From assembly GCF_000812565.1 (NCBI RefSeq), contig NZ_JTAM01000001.1, forward strand, positions 186,001 through 250,000: a DNA stretch of 64,000 nucleotides, read 5' to 3'. The notes beneath the pieces are model-generated. The model was not told the DNA's origin. It searched no databases and worked only from the letters and a program-made list of their open reading frames with translations. This stretch comes from Flammeovirga sp. OC4. Lineage in GTDB: Bacteria > Bacteroidota > Bacteroidia > Cytophagales > Flammeovirgaceae. Made by a program: the position numbers and the translations under genes. Positions 16,023 through 24,928 of this stretch are shown in pieces. Every line of letters starts with the position of its first letter. The first letter of the stretch is position 1.

Positions 16023-18539
16023 CTATTTTTTTGTTTCGTTGTAAACAATCAACCCCACTGCTGCAAAAAGAAGCAATAGTGTGATGTAACTTGCTATTTT
16101 AGAAATCAAACCACCAACTACAAATGAGTTCGGGTCAAAATCAAAAGTGATTTCATGTTTTCCAGCAGGAATATGAATACCTCTTAGAATATAATTTGTA
16201 CAAACGATATCTACAGGTTCGCCATCAATTTTGGCAACCCATCCTGCAGGGTACCAAACTTCAGAGAATACTGCAAAACCACCGTTTTTACTTTCTGCTG
16301 TATATTTCAATCGTCTTTGATTAAATGATGTCAATTTAATATTATCACCCTCATTGAAGCTTGTGGTAATATTAGCATTTGGATATTTGTTGACATCTAC
16401 AATCGCTTGGAAACTTGGATCAATTGTCGGCAATGTCTCCATTTCCTCATCAGCAGAATTTACTTTTATCACCTTATCTACAAACCAAGCATTTCCTAAA
16501 GCATTAGGGTTTCTGAATACTGCTTGAGCAGATGGACCTAAAATAGCATATTTCATATTCAACATATTCAATGCAGGAGTTGCCTTTACAGATAAAGTAT
16601 CTCCTTTTTGAATACCATTGGCTAAAACTTGCATTTCTCTTGAAATGGCTCTTTCAATTAGATCTTGATACCTTCTTAATTTGATAGCTGAATAACCTCC
16701 AATTGATTTGTGGAAATAAGAGGTAGTTGATTCATTAAAAGAATTTGTTGTCAAATTAAGTACTCTGTAATTTGGGTCTTTGTCCTTTAAGATCTCCTTA
16801 TCCGCTGCATTTGCGGCATGGAATGTCTTGTTGGTTTTCTTTTGAAAAGATGCTTCGTTGACATAGCGTTTAGCCACTACCCAAACATCTCCTAAAGTCA
16901 ATACGCCCAATACAACAATTACTAGCGAAGTGCCCAATTTCTTCTTTGAAAAAGCGAAAATTGCTCCTAAGCCCGCTAGTAAGAAGAAAATAGAACGCAT
17001 TACATCTGCCCTCATCAATGAAATTCTTTCTTCATCTAAAGCATTTGTAAACTGACGAATCATATTTTGATCATTCAAACCAAACATTTGTTGGAAAATC
17101 GCAGCATCTCTTGGACCACTTACATCCATCATTCCTGCACCAATCCACATCAAAATCAAAAGACCTAGTGTAGTTCCTCCTGCTTTTAGAAATGCTTTTT
17201 GTGTTTTTTCATTCCAACCTTCTTCAATTACCTTACTCAAACCAAGTGCAGCACCTAATGCCATCACAATACATCCTACACCCAACGCCATCGCAGGTGT
17301 TCTGAACTTGTTCATTCCTGGAAGAATATCAAACAAAGTGTAATTGAACCACTGCAAATGTTTACCCCAAGCAAACATCAACGTAATTAATGTTCCTCCA
17401 ATTAACCAAGATCTTTGTCTTGCATCCAGTACAAATAATCCCAGAATAAAGAAGAAAGATATTAATATACCTTGATAAATTGGACCACCTGTGTAGGGTT
17501 GTTCTCCAAAATAAAGAGGCAATTTAAAATTAGGGTTTTGAACAATATTTTTAGCTTGTTGTTTACCAGCTACTTTTTCTAATTGTTTTGCTAAAGGACC
17601 ATCTTCAGAAACTCTTTCTTGGCTACTTCCACCATAGAAATTAGGAGCAAGTAATGTCAAAGATTCCATTTTACCTTCACTCCAACTAAAAGCATAATCT
17701 TTATCTAAACCTTCCTCTGTATGATTATTCTCCTGACCTGGCAATGCGGATAGTTCTTTTTGACCACGAATTGAATAAGTAGCATATTCTTGAGTAGTCC
17801 ACACTCTCCATAGTTGAGTTGATGCCCCTAAACTTGCGGCTAAAATACCGATTGGAACAACTTTCATCAAGAAAGTATTGAGCTCTCCATTTTTGAAAGC
17901 AAAGTACAATTCAGATAGGCCGTAAATCAATACCACAAAACATAAATAATACGTAATTTGGTAGTGACCTGCTCTTAATTCTAAAGCTACAGAAGATGCC
18001 ATCAACGCCCCTCCAAGAAGGAATTTACGATCAAATATTAGTCGCATAGATCCTAAAATCAGTCCTCCGTAACCAATGGCCCATAATTTTGTAACGTGTC
18101 CTGCTTCTAAAGAAGTAATATAGAATGTATTCAGAGAGAATGCTGCCGCTATGAAAGCCGCTACCCACGGGTTCACTCTAAAACACATCAATCCAATCCA
18201 AACTCCTAACATCAAAAGCATCACCGTCATTGGTGTTTCAAAGCTGTCATACATAAACAACATTGATAATGAATACAGGAAGTGGGTTGGATCTCCTTTT
18301 AAACTTGAAGTCAACAACTCAGGCATTCCTGAAAACATGGCTGAATTCCAAAGTGGCGATTCACCTGTTTTCTCTGCTTCTACTTGAGAAGCATGTGACA
18401 TACCTTCAAAATGGACTAAATCGCTTTGTTGTAGTGATTTGTTATCAAAAAACTCGGGACTAAAATAGATCACCGTTAGGATAAAAAATACTGGAATGAC
18501 AAGTAACCAGCTGTATTTTTTAAGATTTCCTTTGCTCAT
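16023..18539 (-). CDS. YfhO family multi-spanning membrane protein
   Basis: The 838-residue product has an N-terminal membrane helix (about 9-28), a large group of transmembrane segments between about 95 and 560, an extracytoplasmic region of about 230 residues, and a final helix (about 805-830). The order and the segment PAGWVAKIDGEPVDIVCTNY near the C-terminus are typical of YfhO, a GT-C-fold-like family. In Gram-positive bacteria YfhO proteins glycosylate teichoic acids; in Bacteroidota the acceptor is unknown. The glycosyltransferase gene upstream on the same strand ends only about 30 bases before this start, so the two are likely co-transcribed and act in surface glycan assembly. A terminator follows. 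Confidence 0.85.
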   Translation of the reverse strand: MSKGNLKKYSWLLVIPVFFILTVIYFSPEFFDNKSLQQSDLVHFEGMSHASQVEAEKTGESPLWNSAMFSGMPELLTSSLKGDPTHFLYSLSMLFMYDSFETPMTVMLLMLGVWIGLMCFRVNPWVAAFIAAAFSLNTFYITSLEAGHVTKLWAIGYGGLILGSMRLIFDRKFLLGGALMASSVALELRAGHYQITYYLCFVVLIYGLSELYFAFKNGELNTFLMKVVPIGILAASLGASTQLWRVWTTQEYATYSIRGQKELSALPGQENNHTEEGLDKDYAFSWSEGKMESLTLLAPNFYGGSSQERVSEDGPLAKQLEKVAGKQQAKNIVQNPNFKLPLYFGEQPYTGGPIYQGILISFFFILGLFVLDARQRSWLIGGTLITLMFAWGKHLQWFNYTLFDILPGMNKFRTPAMALGVGCIVMALGAALGLSKVIEEGWNEKTQKAFLKAGGTTLGLLILMWIGAGMMDVSGPRDAAIFQQMFGLNDQNMIRQFTNALDEERISLMRADVMRSIFFLLAGLGAIFAFSKKKLGTSLVIVVLGVLTLGDVWVVAKRYVNEASFQKKTNKTFHAANAADKEILKDKDPNYRVLNLTTNSFNESTTSYFHKSIGGYSAIKLRRYQDLIERAISREMQVLANGIQKGDTLSVKATPALNMLNMKYAILGPSAQAVFRNPNALGNAWFVDKVIKVNSADEEMETLPTIDPSFQAIVDVNKYPNANITTSFNEGDNIKLTSFNQRRLKYTAESKNGGFAVFSEVWYPAGWVAKIDGEPVDIVCTNYILRGIHIPAGKHEITFDFDPNSFVVGGLISKIASYITLLLLFAAVGLIVYNETKK

Positions 18540-18569
18540 AATCGACGTATATTCCAGAACTCTATGGTT

Positions 18570-19757
18570 CTAAATTGTTTGTAATCTTTTATTTATTAAA
18601 GTTTTTAAAGCTTCACCTCTTGTTTTCAAATTGAACGTTTCGGTGATCTCTTTTCTAATTTGCTTTCTGTCAAATACTGGCGGATGGTCCACCCATTGTT
18701 GTATACCTTCAGCCAATGCATCTACTCCTAACTCTGAAATAATTATACCATTTCTCTCGTTTATTATTTCTTTCATGCCTCCATTACTAAAAGACATTAC
18801 AGGAGTACCACAATATAAGCTTTCCAACATCACATTAGGCATATTATCTTCCAAGCTAGGCAAGATAAATAAATCTGAAGCACTATAAGCCATTGACATC
18901 TCTTTTTCTGACTTCAGTACACCTGTTGTATAAACATTTTCGGCGTCAAAGATAGACTTATCATAGTTACCGACCACCAAAATGGAAATATTCTCACTAA
19001 ATTTCACTTTTTTTAGAGCCTCAATCAACAAAGTAGCACCTTTTCTTCTATTCGAGATTCTTTCACTGACAAAAAGAAGAACTCTACCTTGCTCTGGTAA
19101 ATTAAACAAGGTCCTTGCCACTGACTGTTCATGGTATTTCACTCTTTGAGGATCTAAACCATAAAACATTTTATGATGAGGAAATCCCCCCAACAATTCA
19201 CTTTTTTGAGATAGATCAATCATCCATTGAGAAGGTGCCAATACTTCTATATCTTTCCCTGTATAGGCTTTTCCTTTAATCTTCTTGAATAAACTTTCCA
19301 GCTTTTGATACTGAGTAAACCGATTCACATCTCCTGAATAATGAAACCCGCCATGAAAGTGATTCATATCGTGTAGGTACAGATAAACGGGTTTATTGAT
19401 CTTTTCAAAAAAAGTAGAATAATCCAAAAAGTTACTGACCCATTGTACAATTACCACGTCAGCCTCTTTAACATCTTTATGTTCGTGAACATGGTATAAA
19501 GACAGAGGTGATGAAAAACCTTCACACTCCTCATCTGCTTTATAGATATTAGGTAAAATTTTAATCATCTTCCAAAGTGTGGAGACCTTTCTAAACCACA
19601 CTGAAGCATTAAAAGCCTTTACGCCCTCATTATCCAAGGTATAGTCTCGTGTGATGACCTTTGAATCAACACCATTTTCCAATAAGCTTTTATGCATACG
19701 GATGGTTGCGTTTCCGGCTCCTCCATTGGGATATGTGCTGATATGGACGATTTTCAT
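18570..19757 (-). CDS. GT4-like glycosyltransferase
   Basis: With the start at MKIVHISTYPNGGAGNAT the protein has 395 residues; the longer frame adds 12 residues before this conserved nucleotide-sugar-enzyme N-terminus. GT-B features include the N-terminal glycine-rich loop, a C-terminal region with LLFVSERISNRRKGATLLIEA starting the second Rossmann domain, and the donor-binding E-x7-E region DLFILPSLEDNMPNVMLES followed by YCGTPVMSFSNGG. These are typical of family GT4 retaining transferases that add sugars to lipid-linked glycans or polysaccharides. No membrane helices are seen. It leads a two-gene minus-strand unit with YfhO and is divergent from a flippase gene, giving a small polysaccharide biosynthesis group. 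Confidence 0.85.
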   Translation of the reverse strand: MKIVHISTYPNGGAGNATIRMHKSLLENGVDSKVITRDYTLDNEGVKAFNASVWFRKVSTLWKMIKILPNIYKADEECEGFSSPLSLYHVHEHKDVKEADVVIVQWVSNFLDYSTFFEKINKPVYLYLHDMNHFHGGFHYSGDVNRFTQYQKLESLFKKIKGKAYTGKDIEVLAPSQWMIDLSQKSELLGGFPHHKMFYGLDPQRVKYHEQSVARTLFNLPEQGRVLLFVSERISNRRKGATLLIEALKKVKFSENISILVVGNYDKSIFDAENVYTTGVLKSEKEMSMAYSASDLFILPSLEDNMPNVMLESLYCGTPVMSFSNGGMKEIINERNGIIISELGVDALAEGIQQWVDHPPVFDRKQIRKEITETFNLKTRGEALKTLINKRLQTI

Positions 19758-19856
19758 AAAAAGAATAAGGTTTATCTCTATATTTGTGCACAAATATGGT
19801 CACAAAAAAGGCATTATAAAACGTAATCTGAAAAATATACCTAAATAAGTATACTG

Positions 19857-21191
19857 GTGAAGATAAAAGAGACAATTAGAGGTTGGTATCAGAAAGAAGG
19901 TGTAAGTTCAATTTTGAAAAATATTAATTGGCTTGTACTGGACCGAATCATTCGAATGGTTGGAGGATTATTGATCAATGCCTGGGTGAGTAGATATCTG
20001 GGACCTAAAAACATCGGTATCTGGGATTTTTCTGTTTCCGTTACTAGCTTTTTCCTTATTTTTTCATCTCTAGGCATTGAAAGGGTTGCTATTAAAAACT
20101 TTGTAGAGGTTTCTCATGAAGAGAATATCAAAAATTTCTCTACACTTCTCTCTCTTAGAATAATAATATCCATCATTTCATTTCTTGGTGCTGGCTTTTT
20201 ATTACAATATTATGCTGAAAATGATATTGAGAAGATAGTCATTGGTTGGTTGGTTGCAAGTAGTATTCTGATTCAAGTAACTGAAGTGATAACGTTTGAT
20301 TTCCAGGCCAATTTACTCTCCAAGTTCACCGTAATTTCAAAAACCACTGGGTTTATTCTAGCTTCTTTATTAAAAGTATATCTCATCATTTACAACTATG
20401 AGCTTACTTATTTTATTGGGGCTTTCTTATTAGAATTGTTTGTGGGTTCACTATTACTACTTTACCACTACTTCAAACTAAGAAAACCTGTTTATTTTTC
20501 TTTCTCAAAACAGTTATTTCAAGAATATCTTCACTCCTTCCTCCCTTTATTATTATCAGCATTTGCCTACACGGTGTATACTCAGATAGATCAAGTGATG
20601 ATTGGAAGAATGATTGGTGATGAAGCTTTAGGAGTTTATAGTAGAGCTGTAAAACTATTTATGATCTCGACAGCTATTTACACTATCCTGGGAAGTTCAT
20701 TATTTCCAGAACTTACAAAACAATGGAAGAAAGGGATCGACTCTTTAAATTCTTCTTATGAACGTATCTCTTCAATGCTAACCGGAATTAGTTATGTAGG
20801 TGTCTTTTTTACTTGGATTTTAGCCGATTTGGTAATTGACATTTTATATGGAGAAGCATTTGCTGGAGCCGCATTAAACCTCAAAATATTGATGATCAGT
20901 GCAATTTTTCAATACAATGGAGGCATGAGAGGAAATTACCTTATCTTGACGAACAAAAGGAACATTATTATGATCAGTAGCTTCTGTTCAATGGGACTAA
21001 ATGTACTTTTGAATTATTTACTGATTCCTAAATATGGAACGAATGGTGCCGCTTTTGCATCCGTTTTCACAGTCTTCTTTACTGCTTTTGTATTGAACTT
21101 TTTCTTTAAAAAGACGATCGTAATCGGATTAGCTCAATTGCGTTCTTTCTTTATGATTTACTTCATTAGAAAAGTCTTTAAAAGAAACTAA
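19857..21191 (+). CDS. Wzx-type polysaccharide flippase (MOP superfamily)
   Basis: The 444-residue protein begins with a GTG codon. The first residues plus ILKNINWLVLDRIIRMVGGL match the usual N-terminus of Bacteroidota flippases, so GTG is accepted even though no ATG or obvious ribosome-binding sequence is near. About twelve to fourteen transmembrane helices are spread over the whole length, and the central segment FAYTVYTQIDQVMIGRMIGD is diagnostic of the MATE-like/MOP oligosaccharide exporters. It should flip undecaprenyl-linked repeat units across the inner membrane. The gene is divergent from the glycosyltransferase (about 100 bases apart). It is followed by a long repeat-bearing intergenic region rather than by a polymerase, so this is not a complete O-antigen locus. 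Confidence 0.88.
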   Translation: MKIKETIRGWYQKEGVSSILKNINWLVLDRIIRMVGGLLINAWVSRYLGPKNIGIWDFSVSVTSFFLIFSSLGIERVAIKNFVEVSHEENIKNFSTLLSLRIIISIISFLGAGFLLQYYAENDIEKIVIGWLVASSILIQVTEVITFDFQANLLSKFTVISKTTGFILASLLKVYLIIYNYELTYFIGAFLLELFVGSLLLLYHYFKLRKPVYFSFSKQLFQEYLHSFLPLLLSAFAYTVYTQIDQVMIGRMIGDEALGVYSRAVKLFMISTAIYTILGSSLFPELTKQWKKGIDSLNSSYERISSMLTGISYVGVFFTWILADLVIDILYGEAFAGAALNLKILMISAIFQYNGGMRGNYLILTNKRNIIMISSFCSMGLNVLLNYLLIPKYGTNGAAFASVFTVFFTAFVLNFFFKKTIVIGLAQLRSFFMIYFIRKVFKRN

Positions 21192-21384
21192 GGTTTAAAG
21201 CTAACGTAATCACACATTTCCGAAATGCAATTTTCATCTTAACTAAAATTACACTTTTCAATTCTTTTTTTTCACTACTTTTACCACGTTTTTTTAGGAA
21301 GAGAAATCACTCAATACATTGTAAAATAAGCTTTCGTTAATTTATACAATTCCTTTATAAAGGATAATGTATTGTGGTTCGCGA

Positions 21385-21405
21385 GGACGTTGTAATACAA
21401 CGTCC
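21385..21405. repeat. Palindromic repeat element (GGACGTTGTA arms)
   Basis: GGACGTTGTA (21385-21394) and TACAACGTCC (21396-21405) flank a single A. The flanks GCGA and CTACA extend a GTAGGGACG-type boundary. Short palindromes of the form (G)GACGTTGTA-TACAACGTC(C) are familiar as dispersed intergenic repeats in Bacteroidota and cyanobacteria, but only one copy is present here, so the repeat status rests on recall and not on this window. Confidence 0.5.
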
Positions 21406-21538
21406 CTACAGAACTGCATTTTAGAAGATAATTATAAAACCATTATCTTTTGATCTGTAATCAGGCAATCATTTAGCAGTAAATCCCTCTGCCTTGAAGG
21501 GAAATTTACCTTTTGACTTCTAAGCCTTGAATTTTTTG

Positions 21539-21568
21539 CTTCGTTTTTGTTTCAAGACAAAAATGAAG
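21539..21568. repeat. Hairpin element with CTTCGTTTTTGT arms
   Basis: CTTCGTTTTTGT (21539-21550) pairs with ACAAAAATGAAG (21557-21568) with one mismatch around a TTCAAG loop. It is preceded by TTTTGACTTCTAAGCCTTGA. I recall similar 'ttgcttcgtttttgtttcaagacaaaaa' boilerplate between genes in other Bacteroidota, so it may be a dispersed repeat; that cannot be shown from one copy. Confidence 0.4.
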
Positions 21569-21680
21569 AAGAAGGAAGTTTGAAAGTAGACCCTATAAAT
21601 GCTTGCAGAAAGGCCTATTAAACGTTGACGGTAATTTAGTTTACAATGTACTTAATGATCTATATATTTTAATAATACTA

Positions 21681-22616
21681 ATGTCTTATTCCCCTATCAT
21701 ATTATTTGTTTATAATAGAGCTTGGCACGCCGAACAAGTATTAATGGCTATTCATAAAAATCCTGAGTTTCAGGATTCGCCTTTATACATTTTTTGTGAT
21801 GGGCCAAGAAATGATGCTTCTACAAAGGAATTACAAGCGATTAAGGCAACAAGGGATATTGTTAAAAATCAAAGATATTGGTCTAAACAAACGCAGGTGA
21901 TTGAAAGTGATCAGAATAAAGGTCTTGCTACTTCGATTATTGAAGGAGTTTCAAAAGTGATTAAGCAGCATGGGCAAGCAATCATTTTAGAGGATGACAT
22001 TGTCACTTCTCAAGGTTTTCTAAAATTTATGAATGAAGCCTTGGAACTGTATAGAGAAGATGACCGTGTAATGCATATTAACGCCTATCTTCCAAAATCC
22101 CCTTTTCAAAAGAACAACTTTACTGCTACTTCATTTTACTCAACACACATGTCGTGTTGGGGTTGGGCAACATGGGACACTTCCTGGAAATTATTTAATG
22201 CTGATACAGGAACTTTAATTGAAAAGCTAAAGGGTCGAAAATTAGAAAAAACGTTAGACCTCAATGGGTATTTCCATGGCACGAAGCAATTGGCTCAAAA
22301 TTTAAATGGGGAAATTAAAACTTGGGCGATCAAATGGGGAACAAGTATCCTTCTAAATAATGGTATTTGTTTAAACCCTTCTCAATCATTGGTTAATAAT
22401 ATTGGAATGGATGGTAGTGGTGTCAATAGCGGAAAGTTATTTTGGGACCCTTTCAAAACAGAAGTCACCAACGAAATACCAATTTCTAAATTAGATAATG
22501 AAGATATCGAGGAAGGGAACCGATACTTTATGAAGTTTTATAGATATGTCAATGTCAAAGGAATAAGGAGAAGACTGATAAAATTTTATTTCTATTTCTT
22601 CAAATCTAATCAATAA
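21681..22616 (+). CDS. GT-A-fold glycosyltransferase (family 2-like)
   Basis: Starting at MSYSPIILFVYNRAWH, an ATG, the protein has 311 residues; the longest frame begins 26 codons upstream with sequence that does not fit the family. The N-terminus is a Rossmann-like strand (PIILFVYNR) followed by PLYIFCDGPRND and, near residue 95-105, the metal-binding segment QAIILEDDIVTS, an E-D-D variant of the DxD motif. The conserved MSCWGWATWDTSWKLF and a C-terminal LVNNIGMDGSG segment identify a group of putative sugar transferases common in Bacteroidota. No signal peptide or membrane helix is seen. Function probably lies in capsule or O-chain synthesis together with the nearby flippase. A strong bidirectional terminator follows. 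Confidence 0.82.
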   Translation: MSYSPIILFVYNRAWHAEQVLMAIHKNPEFQDSPLYIFCDGPRNDASTKELQAIKATRDIVKNQRYWSKQTQVIESDQNKGLATSIIEGVSKVIKQHGQAIILEDDIVTSQGFLKFMNEALELYREDDRVMHINAYLPKSPFQKNNFTATSFYSTHMSCWGWATWDTSWKLFNADTGTLIEKLKGRKLEKTLDLNGYFHGTKQLAQNLNGEIKTWAIKWGTSILLNNGICLNPSQSLVNNIGMDGSGVNSGKLFWDPFKTEVTNEIPISKLDNEDIEEGNRYFMKFYRYVNVKGIRRRLIKFYFYFFKSNQ

Positions 22617-22659
22617 AAAAAGAGTAGCTCAAAAATTATTAGTTGAGCTACTCTTTTTT
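22616..22659. terminator. Bidirectional Rho-independent terminator
   Basis: A 17-bp perfect stem (22616-22632 with 22643-22659; core AGAGTAGCTCAA) begins in the stop codon of the plus-strand glycosyltransferase and carries A-runs on one side and T-runs on the other. It therefore serves both this gene and the convergent LysM gene. Confidence 0.9.
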
Positions 22660-22677
22660 ATTGATATGGATATAATT

Positions 22678-24120
22678 TTATTGTCTGATATAAACTCTTA
22701 ATTCCTGTCCTGGATGAATCACATCAGATGACAATTCATTCAGTTTTCTGATGTCTTCCGGTTGTATATCATATTTATTGGAAATAGTACCAATACTTTC
22801 TCCAGGTAAAATCTTGTGATCAAAAAACAGTGCTGGAATTCCAACTTTCACTGTTTCATTATTTTTAAAAATACGATCCATTGAAATTGACTTTCCTTCA
22901 GCATCTAATACTTTCTTCTCAGGAACTTTATAATGGTTGGCAATGCTGATTACGGTTTCTCCGGCTTTGCTTTTATGTTTGATCCAAAAGTCTTCTTTTT
23001 TATTATCGTTCATCGCTGAAATCTGCCCCATAATAAATCCGCTCAATTGCGTCAGTCTTTTTTCTTGGGCAGGAGTGAATTCATTTGTTCTTTCAGCTTG
23101 TTCAATCATCGTCACCCCTTCTTTCAGCTTGGCCATACCGTATTCGTAATTTCTGAGGTCAGCCATTTGCTTTAAAACATCTGCTTCAAGTTTTTTAAAA
23201 AACACGTCCGATTCTGTCAGTACCTCGTCAGCAGCAGATGTTGTTTGCTCTGTTTCGTCAGTAGCTAAGACTGATGAATTTCCAGAAAAGGAAAGAATGA
23301 AGCTAAAAATGGTCGATATAAATAGGCCCAAAATAAAAGAGAATGAGCCAATAATCGTATATCTAATTTTATTTTTTTTCGACAAGCCTCTTCTCCTGTT
23401 AACCGGGCCAGACTTTCTTTTTAATCTTGTGGTTGAAGGAGCTACCTCTACCGTTTTATCCTCTTTTTCAGGAGTAGGTTGCGTACGCTTTAATTCCTCA
23501 TCAATCAATTCTACTCTCTTTTGAGCATTGGTCACTCCTACTTCGGCTGCACGAGCAAAGAATTGTCTTGCTTGATCAATGTTTCTGAAAGTACCCATTC
23601 CTTTCTCGCACATATCGCCTAATAGATACAATGTTTCTCCATCCAAAAGAAGATCATCTGCATAATCATAAGCAATAGCCTTAAAAGTCTCGTCATACAA
23701 TTCCTGCTTGTAAAGACTCTTGATATCAAGTAATTTTTGTGTGCGATCCAGCTCTGGTAATTTCAAAGCAAAAAGAAGATCTTTTTCATGCTGTCTCAAT
23801 GCTTCTTCATCCTTTTCATTGATAATAAGCTCTACCTTCTCTTGAATTTCTTCGGAGTAATTATCCAACATACGGATCGTATATTGAATAGAACCAAAAA
23901 CATAAGTATCGGAATTTTCTGAAGTCCCTTCAAAAGAAAAAGTGGCTCCAGCTTCAAATGAATCAACAGGTTCTTTCGCTATTATTCTTGGAGAAAGATC
24001 GGAGATAACGAGTACAGCATCTTCCTCTAATTTACCGTAGAAAACTTTACATCTATCACCAATTACAATTGGAGTTTCTCGATTAAATTGATAGCGTTCT
24101 TGAAGTTCCTGAATTGTCAT
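22678..24120 (-). CDS. Membrane-anchored LysM/Sel1-repeat protein
   Basis: The ATG start gives 480 residues (a TTG two codons earlier is unnecessary). Residues 1-245 lack an export signal and contain a Sel1-like repeat (GDMCEKGMGTFRNIDQARQFFARAAE, about 168-193, given here as a position because of its length). A very basic stretch (233-251) precedes one membrane helix (about 253-278), so the N-terminal part should be cytoplasmic. The periplasmic part ends with two LysM domains: one beginning KAGETVISIANHYKVP and a C-terminal one beginning LPGESIGTISNKYDI. LysM binds peptidoglycan. The protein thus appears to link a cytoplasmic scaffold to the wall. No enzyme motif is present and the role is unknown. 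Confidence 0.75.
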   Translation of the reverse strand: MTIQELQERYQFNRETPIVIGDRCKVFYGKLEEDAVLVISDLSPRIIAKEPVDSFEAGATFSFEGTSENSDTYVFGSIQYTIRMLDNYSEEIQEKVELIINEKDEEALRQHEKDLLFALKLPELDRTQKLLDIKSLYKQELYDETFKAIAYDYADDLLLDGETLYLLGDMCEKGMGTFRNIDQARQFFARAAEVGVTNAQKRVELIDEELKRTQPTPEKEDKTVEVAPSTTRLKRKSGPVNRRRGLSKKNKIRYTIIGSFSFILGLFISTIFSFILSFSGNSSVLATDETEQTTSAADEVLTESDVFFKKLEADVLKQMADLRNYEYGMAKLKEGVTMIEQAERTNEFTPAQEKRLTQLSGFIMGQISAMNDNKKEDFWIKHKSKAGETVISIANHYKVPEKKVLDAEGKSISMDRIFKNNETVKVGIPALFFDHKILPGESIGTISNKYDIQPEDIRKLNELSSDVIHPGQELRVYIRQ

Positions 24121-24327
24121 AAACAAAAAAGTTGAATCTATTTAAGGAGTAATTATTTACAATAATCTAATCTATGAAAATTATCGTTATCATGTATGAA
24201 AATACACATTTTTTAAAAACATTCCCCCCATTTATATGTTATTCTAAACAAATGATTGATTATTCACTTTTATATAATCATCTTTAATTTACATTACATA
24301 TTAAATCAACATTCCAACGTTAAAAAA

Positions 24328-24807
24328 ATGAGTACACCTTTTTATGACTTCTCTGCTAAGAATACTTTGGGCGAAGATATTGCGATGAGTGATTTCGAAG
24401 GAAAAACGGTATTGGTCGTTAATACGGCAACACAATGCGGTTTAACTCCTCAGTTTCATGGACTAGAAGAACTCTACCAAAAATACAAAGATCAAGGTTT
24501 AGTGATCATTGGTTTTCCGTGTAATCAGTTTGCAAGTCAAGAACCAGTAGAGAATAAAGACATGGTTTCTACTTGTCAATTAAACTATGGAGTAACGTTC
24601 CCATTAACAGCAAAAGTGAATGTCAATGGATCAGACGCTCACCCCATTTTCAAGTTTTTGAAAAAAGAATTACCCGGAACGCTCATCAATGCGATCAAAT
24701 GGAATTTTACAAAGTTCTTAATTGATAAAAATGGAAATCCAGTAAAGCGTTTTGCTCCAAATACTGAACCTCAAAAAATCGAAGGTGATATTTTGAAAGT
24801 ATTATAG
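24328..24807 (+). CDS. Glutathione peroxidase family protein (probably thioredoxin-dependent)
   Basis: From the ATG at [12 protein letters not shown] the protein has 159 residues, the usual length for non-seleno GPx; the longest frame adds 24 atypical residues. It contains [12 protein letters not shown] with peroxidatic Cys37, GFPCNQF (Cys65, Asn66, Gln67) and WNFTKFLID (Trp125, Asn126). A third cysteine, Cys83, is placed as the resolving cysteine is in yeast Gpx3 (Cys36/64/82 there). This favours a two-cysteine, thioredoxin-reduced peroxidase, detoxifying hydrogen peroxide or lipid peroxides in the cytoplasm. It stands alone between divergent and convergent neighbours. Confidence 0.9.
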   Translation: MSTPFYDFSAKNTLGEDIAMSDFEGKTVLVVNTATQCGLTPQFHGLEELYQKYKDQGLVIIGFPCNQFASQEPVENKDMVSTCQLNYGVTFPLTAKVNVNGSDAHPIFKFLKKELPGTLINAIKWNFTKFLIDKNGNPVKRFAPNTEPQKIEGDILKVL

Positions 24808-24872
24808 ATTTTAATTTGATATCAGACGTTATTTTGAAATTAAACAGATAGCGATCTGAGATTATTTCATAT

Positions 24873-24908
24873 AAAAAAGCCAAGGCTGAATGACCTTGAC
24901 TTTTTTTT
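24873..24908. terminator. Bidirectional terminator between the peroxidase and the GH92 operon
   Basis: A 13-bp stem (24873-24885 with 24894-24906) has one C/A mismatch on the plus strand, a G-U wobble on the minus strand. Runs of A and T flank it, so it can end both the peroxidase mRNA and the minus-strand glycosidase operon. Confidence 0.8.
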
Positions 24909-24928
24909 ATACACTTTGCAGCGGTGCT

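Larger units (their letters stand above)
21192..21680. other. 489-base intergenic region carrying repeat elements
   Basis: No credible coding region was found. The stretch holds a perfect 10-bp-arm palindrome (21385-21405) and a 12-bp-arm hairpin with one mismatch (21539-21568), each listed separately. The rest is AT-rich with T-tracts around 21265-21295. It separates the flippase gene from the downstream glycosyltransferase, and may hold that gene's promoter. Confidence 0.6.
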
